From NCBI RefSeq assembly GCF_030389965.1, contig NZ_CP128399.1, positions 1,974,934-2,038,933 on the forward strand: a stretch of 64,000 bases of DNA, read 5' to 3'. This document shows, piece by piece, positions 25,478 to 33,915 of this stretch (position 1 is the stretch's first letter; the number at the start of each line of letters is the position of its first letter). A program made the position numbers and the translations under genes. Origin of the DNA: Candidatus Chlorohelix allophototropha (GTDB lineage Bacteria; Chloroflexota; Chloroflexia; Chloroheliales; Chloroheliaceae). The notes beneath the pieces are model-generated. The model had not been told where the DNA came from, did no database searches, and saw nothing but the letters and a program-made list of their open reading frames with translations.

Positions 25478-27956
25478 ATTTGCTCTTATAAAGTTCGCGA
25501 TACACCGCATAATTGGTATAAACGATTCTTACATACTGGCGAGTTTCCCCGTAAGTGATACCATCCACGAACAGGTCGAAATCTTTCTCCGGTGGGTTTG
25601 CCTTTAACCAATCCCCCACATTGCCGGGTCCGCCGTTATAACCGGCAAGCGCGGCATAAGGGTTGCCGTTGAAATTATCCAACTGCCGATTGAGGAAGTA
25701 AGCCCCAAAGCGGATTGCGGTATAGGGTTGGTATAAATCTTCAGGGCTGAAATCGCTAATCCCTAATGTTGTGGCAATACTTCGCCCGGTAGCGGGTATT
25801 ACCTGAGATAAACCACGCGCCTCTGCTCCCGAAGTAGCGGTGGGGTCAAATGCGCTCTCCTGCTTGATAAGTCCTGCCAACAAAAGAGGATCGAAGTCAT
25901 ATTGCTTTGAAAACTCAAGGATAATATCCTGAAAATCCAACGGATAGATTAATTTTTGCAGTAGAGTCGGTGTGCTGCGTAAGCCCGTGGCAAGGCTTTG
26001 CTTCTGGTATAGCGCGAATACTTCCTTAGCGGCAAGAATGGATTGGCTATACTGACGATTGTCATTGAAAAGCAGCGCCAGACAATATAATTCGAGCGGC
26101 TTACCTGAAAAACGAGCTTGCGCTTCCATAGCTTCCCGATTAGCTTGCTCAGTTTTGCTCAGTCGGGTTAATTCTATCATTCGTTTTATGCCGCTATCTT
26201 CCCTTACAGCCTTGAGCGCTGCTTCTAGCGAAGGACTAGAGGGCGTAGCCATATTTGGGGTTGTTTTTGTTGCCCAACCCGACAACCATGTTTCCAATTC
26301 CTTGCGTTCTCGCTCGAAATCGGCTGCAAATTTTTGCGGGTTAAAAACTGCCGGATGTGTTTCGGGAGTGGCTTTTACAGGCGCAAGGGGATTAACTCCG
26401 GCGAGTATTTCAGCCGCCCTTATAGAATAATAATCGTCAAATTTGGCGGCTGCCAGTTTTTGGTAAAGGGGACGCGCTTTATCGGGGGCTTGTGCGCTAT
26501 AAGCCTCTGCCACTCTAAAGAGCGCTTCTCTGCCGCTGGATGAGTTGCTATTGAATAATTTCGTAGCCGATTCCAATGCGCCGTCTGCGCCATCTTTTTG
26601 CAAAATCAGACTGAAACTATTGAATTGTGCCTCTACTCCATAGCGGGGACTGCCTGAGAGCTTGGCAAACTCGGTAATTGCTTCATCCGCCTTGTTTTGC
26701 TGGCGTAGCAACGTTGCCAGTTGCCATTGGGCATCCTCTCCAGCTTCGTTAGTGGGGAAGCGGGCAGCAAGTTGCTTGTATTCGCTAATTGCTCTATCCG
26801 AGTTGTTGAGCCGCTCATAGCTAACCGCTTCCCAGTACCATGCGCGGGCGAACCGCAATTGCTCAGCCGCTAACACTTCGGCGGATATTGCGGGAACGGG
26901 CTGTGTTGGGGCAGGACGTTTCAGGAACTTATCCAAAATAACGAGCGTATTGGTAGAATCGCCTTTTCGATAAGCGTTATATCCCTTGAAATAATCATCC
27001 ATACCGGAGTCATCCCGGTCAATTAATATTTGCAAGGCATTTCCGGCTGCGCTAGTTCCAAAATACTGGTCAATCACTACCCGATAAGCGGCGTTAGCTT
27101 GCTCTACCATCTTGGCTTTATCGTATGCTGTCGCGATTTTAAATGCCACATCGGCGCGATAGCTTTGTACTTTCGCAAAATCAAGAATACGCTTGTAAAA
27201 CGCTACCGCTTCTTCGGCTTTACCCTGCGCTGCGTAGTAATCGCCATTTTTCTCAAGCGCCTGTGCTTGTAATAGGTTCGAGCTACTTTCCTTTAAATCC
27301 GCCGCTTTTTTGTAACTATCCAACGCTTCTACCTGCTTGCCACCCTTAATATAGGCTTCGGCGATAGCGTAGTTTACATAACCTTCGATTACTTTAGCGT
27401 TTTCCTTGCCTTCCGCCAGATACTGTTGATATGACGCAATTGCCTGTTCCCACTGACCCAGATTCGCCTGCGCTTCGCCAATTCCGAAGTAAGCTAGGTA
27501 GCGGCGAGGGTCGCTTGGAAATTCAAGCTGGAACTTGAGATAGTCATCTATCGCTTCTTTGTATTTTCCCAAACGGAATTCGGCTTGGGCAAGTCCATAC
27601 CGCGCCGACCCTGCGCCTGTACCGTTAGGATAACTTTGTAGCACAAAACGATAGCGTGAAACTGCCTCGCTATACTGCCCGTTGTAATAGGGCACATCGG
27701 CAATAGCTGCCAGTCGCGCCGAATCGTCTTGTGACTGTGTAGCTTTGGGGGAAGTATTAAGGCTGAAATCATCTGTAGATGGGTTAGACGAGGTATTTGT
27801 GCTGGATGTAGTATTAGTGGTTATGGTTTTTTGCCCACCTTGTTGCCCAAGTTGGAAACCGACCCAGATTGAACCAGCGATTATAAAGATTATACCCCCG
27901 CTTATCAGCAACCAAATTTTAAGGCGCTGTGGCGAGGGTTTACCCGATTTTAGCAT
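25476..27956 (-). CDS. Membrane-anchored lytic transglycosylase with TPR repeats (Slt70-like)
   Basis: 826 residues. The membrane anchor lies at about 13-35, then a Thr/Ser/Asn-rich linker, then many TPR-like helical pairs (about 85-640). The C-terminal SLT goose-lysozyme-like domain (about 670-800) has the catalytic Glu in LIKQESAFDP, the GLSQVIPATG element, AALAGYNGGPG, and the final Y-R-x-L-Y. It cleaves the beta-1,4 MurNAc-GlcNAc bond of peptidoglycan to anhydro-muropeptides outside the membrane. Its ATG overlaps the stop of the upstream gene by one base (TAATG), so the two are translationally coupled, an odd pairing with a DNA-annealing-like protein. Confidence 0.9.
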   Translation of the reverse strand: MLKSGKPSPQRLKIWLLISGGIIFIIAGSIWVGFQLGQQGGQKTITTNTTSSTNTSSNPSTDDFSLNTSPKATQSQDDSARLAAIADVPYYNGQYSEAVSRYRFVLQSYPNGTGAGSARYGLAQAEFRLGKYKEAIDDYLKFQLEFPSDPRRYLAYFGIGEAQANLGQWEQAIASYQQYLAEGKENAKVIEGYVNYAIAEAYIKGGKQVEALDSYKKAADLKESSSNLLQAQALEKNGDYYAAQGKAEEAVAFYKRILDFAKVQSYRADVAFKIATAYDKAKMVEQANAAYRVVIDQYFGTSAAGNALQILIDRDDSGMDDYFKGYNAYRKGDSTNTLVILDKFLKRPAPTQPVPAISAEVLAAEQLRFARAWYWEAVSYERLNNSDRAISEYKQLAARFPTNEAGEDAQWQLATLLRQQNKADEAITEFAKLSGSPRYGVEAQFNSFSLILQKDGADGALESATKLFNSNSSSGREALFRVAEAYSAQAPDKARPLYQKLAAAKFDDYYSIRAAEILAGVNPLAPVKATPETHPAVFNPQKFAADFERERKELETWLSGWATKTTPNMATPSSPSLEAALKAVREDSGIKRMIELTRLSKTEQANREAMEAQARFSGKPLELYCLALLFNDNRQYSQSILAAKEVFALYQKQSLATGLRSTPTLLQKLIYPLDFQDIILEFSKQYDFDPLLLAGLIKQESAFDPTATSGAEARGLSQVIPATGRSIATTLGISDFSPEDLYQPYTAIRFGAYFLNRQLDNFNGNPYAALAGYNGGPGNVGDWLKANPPEKDFDLFVDGITYGETRQYVRIVYTNYAVYRELYKSK

Positions 27957-28840
27957 TATGAACGAGGTCTGGAATTAATTATCAATTCCAGAAATTCCTC
28001 CGCTTCCTCCAAATTTAGCTCGTAGGTCATTTTGCCATAGCGACGCTGACTACGTTTGTCCACAATATCCGGCGCAATGTTATGACGGGTGCGGGCTTCA
28101 TTGTAAATCTGTTTTAACGCCAAACGGGTTTGGACATCCTGTACATTATTTAGCCTATCCTCAATCACCGGATCGATTAATTGAGGTCCACCGCTAAAGC
28201 CCGGCTTACGAACGGTCGGTACGTCAGGAACACGCTCAAGCGGTGTAAGGATAGGGGCAGAATCAAGTTCTTCCGTGCGTGGAACGGGGCGTAAACGTGG
28301 AGCTTCTTCTCTAATTAATCGCACCTCTCCCAAGCGTGGTTCATCCAGTTCATTCGTCTCTTCCGGTTCTTCTTCTTCGCTGAGAAGTTCTAGCGGCAAT
28401 TCAATGGAAGCCGGTTCGTCCGTTTCGTCATATTCTGCATCATTATCACCGGGCAGTGTAATCGGCGCATATTCAAGGGGTGGGTCAAAATCGGTGGCAT
28501 ATTCCAATCCGAAGCCAAGCATCGAAAGCGCCCTTGATAACGCTAGGTTTTCAGCAGCGATAAGATAGGATAAATCGTTCCGATTGTCCTCAATAGGAGA
28601 TTCTGCACCCCATCCGGTAGCCACTGCGCCATTGGGTAGTTTAATTTCAGCTTGAAAAATCGCCATCCCACTATCTCGGCTAATCAATTGAGTACGGATT
28701 TCTGCTTGGGGTTGCTCAAGTCGAAGCCACGCAAGCTGCCATTTTAGCGGTAAATACTGGCTATTGCCACGTGGCTGTAGATATTGGGTAGGGTCAAATT
28801 CTGTTTTGTTGCCGGTACGATTGCCGCCCGTTGAAGCCAT
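27956..28840 (-). CDS. Putative RAD52/ERF-like single-strand annealing protein
   Basis: 294 residues. Residues about 14-120 show the layout of phage-type ERF/DUF1071/RAD52-like annealing proteins: a YLPLKWQLAWLR start, alternating strands with a FQAEIKLPNGAVATGWG hairpin, then an AE-x-LALSRALSMLGFG helix. An acidic, Pro-rich linker (about 130-225) follows. A small helical C-terminal domain has RRYGKMTYELNLEEAEEFL, as often seen behind such cores. If correct it would anneal complementary ssDNA in repair or in phage-like recombination. The evidence is pattern only. No exonuclease partner is adjacent; the transglycosylase is coupled downstream. Confidence 0.5.
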   Translation of the reverse strand: MASTGGNRTGNKTEFDPTQYLQPRGNSQYLPLKWQLAWLRLEQPQAEIRTQLISRDSGMAIFQAEIKLPNGAVATGWGAESPIEDNRNDLSYLIAAENLALSRALSMLGFGLEYATDFDPPLEYAPITLPGDNDAEYDETDEPASIELPLELLSEEEEPEETNELDEPRLGEVRLIREEAPRLRPVPRTEELDSAPILTPLERVPDVPTVRKPGFSGGPQLIDPVIEDRLNNVQDVQTRLALKQIYNEARTRHNIAPDIVDKRSQRRYGKMTYELNLEEAEEFLELIINSRPRS

Positions 28841-28886
28841 TTTTCCACCGAATCCTGCTGATTTAGGTAAATAATAGGTAACTATT

Positions 28887-28987
28887 CACCCCCTGCCCCC
28901 TCAAGGGGAAAAGAGAGAGGAGTAATAGGGGACACCCCTATGACCCCGCACAGGGGTTGCCACCCCTAAGAACCCCGCTCGGAGTTT
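28887..28987. repeat. Cluster of small G4/C4 palindromes in an intergenic gap
   Basis: Within 100 bases there are CCCCTCAAGGGG, AGGGGACACCCCT, CCCCGCACAGGGG and AGGGGTTGCCACCCCT in series. The strings overlap so that alternative stems are possible. It lies between two minus-strand genes, 3' of the IMPase-family gene and upstream of the RAD52-like gene. It may serve as a complex terminator or be a REP-like mobile repeat. Confidence 0.5.
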
Positions 28988-29068
28988 CTAGGTCTATTTT
29001 CTATCTAGCTGAATTGTTACAATAATTGTTCAATTAGCCGAATTTTACCACAAATTGTCAACTTATTT

Positions 29069-29821
29069 CTACTTTACCAATTCCATAACTTGCTCAAATA
29101 ACCAACCGTTAGTAGAAATCCCGCATTGCCCGTAAATTGTAGCTTCTCCCTTATAATCGGTAAAAGTTCCGACGGCTTCCCGCAAAATCGGCAACAGCGC
29201 GGCACAATCCCAGATAGAAAGCTCTGGGTCAAGCATAATTTCGGCGCGTCCGGTTGCTACCAGCATATGGGCGTAGCAATCGCCCCAGCCTCTGAAATTC
29301 TTGACACGCTGCCTGACCTTCCAGAAAGACTCATCGGGAGTTGCCGGAACGTTACCTGCCACCAGCATCGCCTCGTCCAGTCGCTTTACCTCAGATACTC
29401 TGGTAAGTCTGCCGTTGAAGAAACAACCCAATCCTTTGGCAGCATATACAATTTCATTTATGGCGGGCATATTTACTACCCCCAACACAGCTTCCCCCTC
29501 AATTTCCAGCCCCATCATCACCCCATAAAGAGGTACACCATGTATGAATGAAACGGTACCATCAATAGGGTCAAGAATCCAGCGATAACTGGAACCGGCG
29601 TTAATTTCGCCAAATTCTTCACCTAGAATGCCATGCTCTGGAAAGCGATCTTTAATAAGGCGGCGTAACATCTTTTCAGATTCACGATCGGCTATTGTAA
29701 CGGGGGAAGTATCAGCTTTAGTTTCAATTTCAAGATTGGTTTTAAAATAATGGCTGGTAATATCGCCTGCCTGTTTTGATGCCCACACTGCAAATTCAAG
29801 GGTGCTTTTCAGATTCTGCAT
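29069..29821 (-). CDS. Inositol monophosphatase-family phosphatase (possibly histidinol-phosphatase HisN)
   Basis: 250 residues. The metal-binding signatures of the lithium-sensitive phosphatase family are present: GEEFG (about 62-66), DPIDGTVSFIHG (about 82-93) and the C-terminal WDCAALLPI. The family dephosphorylates inositol phosphates, fructose-1,6-bisphosphate, PAP or histidinol phosphate with Mg. The short length and the GVVNMPAINEIVYAA segment resemble HisN-type members, but no his genes are nearby, so the substrate is open. Downstream is a palindrome-rich gap. Upstream lies the terminator of the phasin-like gene, so it has its own promoter. Confidence 0.85.
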   Translation of the reverse strand: MQNLKSTLEFAVWASKQAGDITSHYFKTNLEIETKADTSPVTIADRESEKMLRRLIKDRFPEHGILGEEFGEINAGSSYRWILDPIDGTVSFIHGVPLYGVMMGLEIEGEAVLGVVNMPAINEIVYAAKGLGCFFNGRLTRVSEVKRLDEAMLVAGNVPATPDESFWKVRQRVKNFRGWGDCYAHMLVATGRAEIMLDPELSIWDCAALLPILREAVGTFTDYKGEATIYGQCGISTNGWLFEQVMELVK

Positions 29822-29913
29822 GTTTTACTCTCCACGCGCTATCTATATAGTAACTAGTATGACGGTTGTAATCTACCGGGAAATTGTAATAAATGCAAAT
29901 TTGCAGAGTTACC

Positions 29914-29960
29914 AAAATAAAAAAAAACAGTTCCGGCTTCATTGGGTCGAGACCGGAACT
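29914..29960 (-). terminator. Rho-independent terminator of the phasin-like transcript
   Basis: On the minus strand AGTTCCGG pairs perfectly with CCGGAACT across a 16-base loop. It is followed by G and nine T, then ATTTT. Confidence 0.85.
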
Positions 29961-30030
29961 TTGGGAGAGAAAGAATGGATGGACAGATAGATATTTGTAA
30001 AATGTGAGAGGAAAACTGGTATATACATTT

Positions 30031-30062
30031 AGTGCCCCTTGCCGGATACCGGGAGGGGCACT
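30031..30062 (-). other. Stable stem-loop directly 3' of the phasin-like gene
   Basis: AGTGCCCCT (30031-30039) and AGGGGCACT (30054-30062) form a perfect 9-bp stem. No T run follows, and the real terminator is at 29914. It probably acts as a 3' stability stem for an abundant message. Confidence 0.55.
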
Positions 30063-30074
30063 CATTACTGAAAA

Positions 30075-30434
30075 TTAGTTGTTGGAAACTTTCTTGCCGG
30101 TCGAAGTGAGTTTTTCGTTGATTGACTCAATCTTGCGATCCAGTTCAACTACTGCGGCATCGCTGGCTACGCGCAAGGCATTCATATTGGTGGTGGTGGA
30201 CTTTACGCCTTCCTGCCATACTTCCTGGATGATACCTTGGGTGCGGCGTGCGCGCTCGGTGTAATCTTCAAGCAACTTCTTGCCTTCGTGCTGGTTGGCT
30301 TCAACTTGAGCAACAATTGACTTGGTCAGTGCGAGGGATTTCTCGGTGCCCCATAGTACACTGTTTACCGCGCCGTAGAAATATTCGTTTGCCAGATCCA
30401 TCATTTTGTTAGTAGTGGTTATCCAATCGTTCAT
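30075..30434 (-). CDS. Phasin-like helical protein
   Basis: 119 residues, entirely helical and amphipathic with no Cys or signal peptide. A hydrophobic/aromatic N-terminal third (DLANEYFYGAVNSVLWGTEK) is followed by a long coiled-coil-like stretch with E/K/R repeats and a Lys-rich end. This is the usual look of phasins, which coat polyhydroxyalkanoate granules. The gene lies 20 bases downstream of a PhaQ-like repressor gene, an arrangement known from Bacillus pha clusters. PHA synthase (phaC/phaR) is not in the window. Two stem-loops after it suggest strong expression. A different helical stress protein is possible. Confidence 0.6.
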   Translation of the reverse strand: MNDWITTTNKMMDLANEYFYGAVNSVLWGTEKSLALTKSIVAQVEANQHEGKKLLEDYTERARRTQGIIQEVWQEGVKSTTTNMNALRVASDAAVVELDRKIESINEKLTSTGKKVSNN

Positions 30435-30454
30435 TTGTTTTAGCCTCCTGCAAG

Positions 30455-31081
30455 CTACTTAGTATTTTTATCGTTATTTTCCCCGATAATGGGGTTAAAA
30501 CTAAAGGGACTAGGAACCATTCCACCAGTGTATAGTTTGAAAAAAAAGTCTAAAGTCTTTCTATATTGATCCAGGCCATTAGCCCAAACGTTCAAGAATT
30601 CTTCGCCTGCATCAGTCAGGGTGTAAATGCGACGGGCTGGACCTTCTGCATTGGTGTCCCACTCGCTTTTTACTTTGCCTTCCTTTTCAAGCTGCCTCAG
30701 CGCTCGGTACACAGTAGCGCGATCGTTCTGGTCGAAACCTGGGAAACCCATTCGCATCAACCGCTCCCACACCTCATACCCGTGCATACTCCATTGCTTT
30801 AACAGAAGTAGCATATAAGGTTGCAGAAAAGTTTTTGGGGCAAAGCTAAAACTTGATTCCTCACTTTTAGCTTTTGGTGGAATTTCATTTTCAGGAACAG
30901 GATTTTTATCCTCTTCCTCCCGTACACTCTTGATGCCTTTGGCGGGTCCTCCACCATTTCGGTGGGGTTTTAAAACCTCTGCCTGAAAAGTATCTTTCAG
31001 AGTGTTTTCGCTGTTTTCTTTACCAGCAGTGTCTTTAGTATTCATATTTTTACTGCTATCTGTCCTTGGGTTAGCATTCAT
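30455..31081 (-). CDS. PadR-family repressor, PhaQ-like (poly-beta-hydroxybutyrate-responsive type)
   Basis: 208 residues. The first 85 residues are a charged, disordered extension. From there a PadR winged helix is clear: FLQPYMLLLLKQWSMHGYEV, DRATVYRALRQLEKEGKV, a wing with GPARRIYTLTDAG, and a dimerisation helix ending FFFKLYTGG. The last elements resemble PhaQ-type repressors, which in Bacillus control phasin and PHA-synthesis genes and release DNA when polymer is made. The phasin-like gene follows by 20 bases, supporting such a pair. IS copy A lies 140 bases upstream. The PhaQ assignment is a family inference. Confidence 0.7.
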   Translation of the reverse strand: MNANPRTDSSKNMNTKDTAGKENSENTLKDTFQAEVLKPHRNGGGPAKGIKSVREEEDKNPVPENEIPPKAKSEESSFSFAPKTFLQPYMLLLLKQWSMHGYEVWERLMRMGFPGFDQNDRATVYRALRQLEKEGKVKSEWDTNAEGPARRIYTLTDAGEEFLNVWANGLDQYRKTLDFFFKLYTGGMVPSPFSFNPIIGENNDKNTK

Positions 31082-31220
31082 CTTTAATCTCTACCTATGT
31101 GCATTATACACCTATATACAAATATGTCAAGGGGTTTAAATCGAATTGATAAAATTCCGCTGAAATCGCGCTTTGGCTAACATAAGCGGGTAGCTAAAAC
31201 AAAAACCGCGATTTCCCTTT

Positions 31221-32437
31221 TTTGCTACCGTACAGATATAAAGGAGAGGAAAAGGAGGAGAAGGTTGAGGCAGAGTGGTAAACTGTAGTTTTCTTACCGA
31301 CCAAAGTAGAAAGCAAAAGGATACCAAAATGAGTGACAACCTTCGCCGACATCGTGCCATAAAACAGCAATTGTTGCAACTCCACCCACAAGCGCAGGGG
31401 CGCGAATTACAATATTTAACAATTCTAGCGATGGTGATCAGTGGGATTGTAGGTAGTCGGCATAGTGCGTTGCCTAATATCGCCGCCAAAGTGCCAGATA
31501 AAACTAAACGGGAAAGCCGCATCATCCGAATGCGCCGATTGCTCAAAAATGATAACTTTAACCAAAAAGTGGTGTATGCTCCTTTCGCCAAACAATTGCT
31601 GAGTAGCCTGTGTCATTGTCCACTGGTACTGGTGATAGATGGCAGTCAGGTTGGTGCTGGTGGAATGGGCTTAGTAATCAGTGTAGTATATCAGGGGCGG
31701 GCTTTACCTTTGGGTTGGTTGGTGGTTAAGGCTAAAAAGGGACATTTAGCTCAAGCTTTGCACATCAGATTGTTAAAGCAAGTTCACTCGTTGGTTCCGT
31801 CTGGTAGCCAAGTAGTCTTTTTGGGTGATGGTGAATTCGATGGCTGTCGTTTGTTAAGACGGTTAGATTATTACGGTTGGCAGTATGTCTGTCGTACTGC
31901 TAAAAATAGCCAGGTCTGGTTGGATGAACAAGCTCATTATGCCATCAGTAAGTTAGGGGTTCAGCCTGGTCAGGTAGTGAGTCAGAGCGGCGTAGCATTC
32001 AGCAAACACGAGTACGGACCAGTACTGGTCATAGCGGTCTGGCAAAAGCCTTACCGTGAGCCACTTTATCTGGTGAGTAATTTGGCTCTAGCCCAGGAAG
32101 CAATCCGGTACTACAAAAAGAGGTTTAGGATTGAAACCTTCTTTTCCGATAGCAAGAGCCGAGGGTTTCGGCTGGACAAGAGCCATTTGGATGACCCTAA
32201 ACGGCTAGAAAGGTTATTGTTAGCGGCTTGTCTGGCTTATCTTTGGATTGTACATCTGGGTACGATAGCTTTAGCTGAAGGCTGGAACCGGGTCATTCAT
32301 CGCACCGAACGACTGGATTTGAGCCTGTTCAATTTAGGTTTGAACCTGCTTGAGCATTTTTTGAATGAACATTTACCCTTACCAGTCGCCTTTATCCCTT
32401 TTCTTTTAGAGGATTTCTAATTGTGTACGGTAGCAAA
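31221..32437 (+). mobile_element. Complete IS4-family insertion sequence, copy A
   Basis: 1217 bp. Both ends carry the inverted repeat TTTGCTACCGTACA (second copy in inverse orientation). It is flanked by the 8-bp direct repeat TTCCCTTT (31213-31220 and 32438-32445), the target-site duplication. It carries one transposase gene. Copy B at 56116-57332 has exactly the same length, ends and encoded protein. The intact ends, TSD and reading frame imply recent transposition. Confidence 0.95.
31329..32420 (+). CDS. IS4-family transposase (copy A)
   Basis: 363 residues from ATG 31329, which has an AAGGA site 7 bases upstream; a GTG at 31275 is in frame but lacks a site. A DDE transposase: first Asp in LVLVIDGSQVG, second in VFLGDGEFDG, and the Y-x2-R-x3-E-x6-K (YREK) signature of IS4-family enzymes in YKKRFRIETFFSDSK, which holds the catalytic Glu. 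The N-terminal helical part is presumably DNA-binding. The 8-bp duplications fit the IS4Sa-like subgroup. The frame is intact and the protein is identical to that of copy B, so both are probably active or recently so. Confidence 0.93.
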   Translation: MSDNLRRHRAIKQQLLQLHPQAQGRELQYLTILAMVISGIVGSRHSALPNIAAKVPDKTKRESRIIRMRRLLKNDNFNQKVVYAPFAKQLLSSLCHCPLVLVIDGSQVGAGGMGLVISVVYQGRALPLGWLVVKAKKGHLAQALHIRLLKQVHSLVPSGSQVVFLGDGEFDGCRLLRRLDYYGWQYVCRTAKNSQVWLDEQAHYAISKLGVQPGQVVSQSGVAFSKHEYGPVLVIAVWQKPYREPLYLVSNLALAQEAIRYYKKRFRIETFFSDSKSRGFRLDKSHLDDPKRLERLLLAACLAYLWIVHLGTIALAEGWNRVIHRTERLDLSLFNLGLNLLEHFLNEHLPLPVAFIPFLLEDF

Positions 32438-32492
32438 TTCCCTTTTAGAAGATGCGCGGTTTTGTAATCAACTTTTCTATTCAGGCTATTTT

Positions 32493-32813
32493 TTAGGCAA
32501 AGGCAGGCGATTGGAAGTTTCCAATGTAATTGTCTAGGCTGAGTATTCTGATTATGTGTCGCTGGGTGTGATAGTTTGAGAAGCGGTAACCCGCCGCTAC
32601 TTGCTCAAGCGCATTTTCATCCAGTTCCAATACTATTCCAAATACTGCATGAATTGCTGATCGCCAGTCATTGGAAGTAAAAGCATAGCCATCTCTGGTG
32701 GCAAATCTGACCAATCCGGGTATATCATTTACATCAGATTCAAACAGTTTCTGCTGAGTAATGGGATCGTTAAGCATCTTATCCAAGTAAGAAAGCGCTC
32801 TAACCTTAGACAT
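32493..32813 (-). CDS. Nif11-leader RiPP precursor-like peptide 1
   Basis: 106 residues from ATG 32813; a longer frame exists, but AGAGAGG sits 8 bases before this ATG and the M-S-K start matches its neighbours. Residues 1-72 form a Nif11-like leader: helical, with a LVRFATRDGYAF...DWRSAI core and LDENALEQV before the cleavage-type motif AAG. The 31-residue core after it (starting YRFSN) is aromatic and basic, has no Cys, and differs from the others. It is the most divergent of five tandem members. Such leaders guide modifying enzymes or C39-type export at a double-Gly-like site. No such enzyme is adjacent, so function is open. Confidence 0.78.
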   Translation of the reverse strand: MSKVRALSYLDKMLNDPITQQKLFESDVNDIPGLVRFATRDGYAFTSNDWRSAIHAVFGIVLELDENALEQVAAGYRFSNYHTQRHIIRILSLDNYIGNFQSPAFA

Positions 32814-33136
32814 ACTCATACCTCTCTCTCCGATTGCCCAATAGGGCAATTTAATACTAATTTTCAGCTATCATTCATTTCAGGTAATCTTCCAAATTTG
32901 TGGGATGTGCGTTTTGCTTGTCTGTGCTAATTCTAGCCAATACTCTTGCATTTTACAGTTAGGGTAATCACCTGAAATACGAATTATTCGTCACAGTATT
33001 TGTGTGACCTGAATAACATTATGAGGAGGATTGAGTTTTGGGCTACTTAACCTAATTATTTTGGTTTGGTTATTTGGCTTTTCAAATAAAGAACCGGAAG
33101 AGCAAACCTTCTATCCGGTTCTCTATTAATAATTAT

Positions 33137-33454
33137 CTAGAAACGACCACCTACGATAATGATGCCTTGCGCAGCTATTGGGTTTGTCCATTTCAAATAT
33201 TGGTCTAGGTAGCGAGGGGTTAGCGGTTGGGGGTTGATACCACCTGCGACCTGCTCAAGGACGTTCTCATCTAGTTCGCCATAGGAAGATTCAACGGCAT
33301 CCCGCCAATTTTGGTGGTTGAACACATAGCCCTGCTGGGCTGCGAAATTAATCAAGCTTTCAATGTCCATATTCCCCAATTTTTCCAGCTTATGCTGTAG
33401 GGTGACATCACTGTTCATTTTCTGAATAAAAGCCGCCGCATTGATTTTAGACAT
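33137..33454 (-). CDS. Nif11-leader RiPP precursor-like peptide 2
   Basis: 105 residues. The leader starts MSKINAAAFIQKMNSD and continues with the conserved IESLINFAAQQGYVF...W segment, ending LDENVLEQVAGG (the double-Gly cleavage site). The 33-residue core begins INPQPLTPRYL and ends GIIIVGGRF. It is almost the same as that of member 5, differing at about 9 positions, and has no Cys. A GGAGG site lies 7 bases before the ATG. The hydrophobic I-I-I-V tail and aromatic YLKW segment are preserved between the two, which argues for selection on the core rather than decay. Confidence 0.85.
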   Translation of the reverse strand: MSKINAAAFIQKMNSDVTLQHKLEKLGNMDIESLINFAAQQGYVFNHQNWRDAVESSYGELDENVLEQVAGGINPQPLTPRYLDQYLKWTNPIAAQGIIIVGGRF

Positions 33455-33541
33455 TAGGATACCTCCAAACTATTTTGACTAGTAAAGATAATTTTATTTA
33501 CCGGATCTCTCTGCTTATGCTAGGTGGTGCAATAATCACAT

Positions 33542-33808
33542 TTATGGAGTTGCTTTATTGACCTTGATAACGAAGTGGAAATCCTGAAATGATACTTTCC
33601 CACCAGTGATTTGATCAAGTGAGTTATCATCTAGTTCTCCGTCAGAAGATTCAACTGTATCATACCAATCTTGGGAACTGAAAACATAACCCTGTTGGGC
33701 TGCGAAATTAACCAGCGATTCTATATCTCCTAAGTTTTCGAGCTTGTGCTGTAAGGTAACCTCGCTGTTCATTTTCTGAATAAAAGCTGTCACATTGATT
33801 TTAGACAT
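33542..33808 (-). CDS. Nif11-leader RiPP precursor-like peptide 3
   Basis: 88 residues from ATG 33808 (MSKINVTAF), the start homologous to the other members. An in-frame upstream start at 33835 is less likely, as the AGAGAT ribosome site lies just before 33808. The leader is 85-90 percent like its neighbours and ends LDDNSLDQITGG. The core is a different, short 20-residue sequence (begins KVSFQDF, ends NKATP) without the N-P-Q-P-L motif and without Cys. A conserved leader with a swapped core is the usual mark of precursor diversification. Its upstream region is homologous to that of member 5. Confidence 0.83.
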   Translation of the reverse strand: MSKINVTAFIQKMNSEVTLQHKLENLGDIESLVNFAAQQGYVFSSQDWYDTVESSDGELDDNSLDQITGGKVSFQDFHFVIKVNKATP

Positions 33809-33915
33809 CTGGATATCTCTATTTACTATCGCCACACAAGGGCAAACTATATGTTTCTTGAATTCAATTTGCTAAAACGTATTGATTTAGCACTACAGAA
33901 TTGGAGAGAAGCGTC

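Larger units (their letters stand above)
31199..32465 (-). other. Terminator of the leader-peptide array, split by the IS4-family element
   Basis: Arms ACAAAAACCGCG (31199-31210) and CGCGGTTTTGT (32455-32465) are complementary with one bulge and lie on either side of the insertion. Rejoined, they form a stem with a loop of about 19 bases that on the minus strand ends in a T-rich tail (GGTTTTTGTTTT). It would have terminated transcription coming from the Nif11 genes. The IS entered the loop. Confidence 0.6.
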
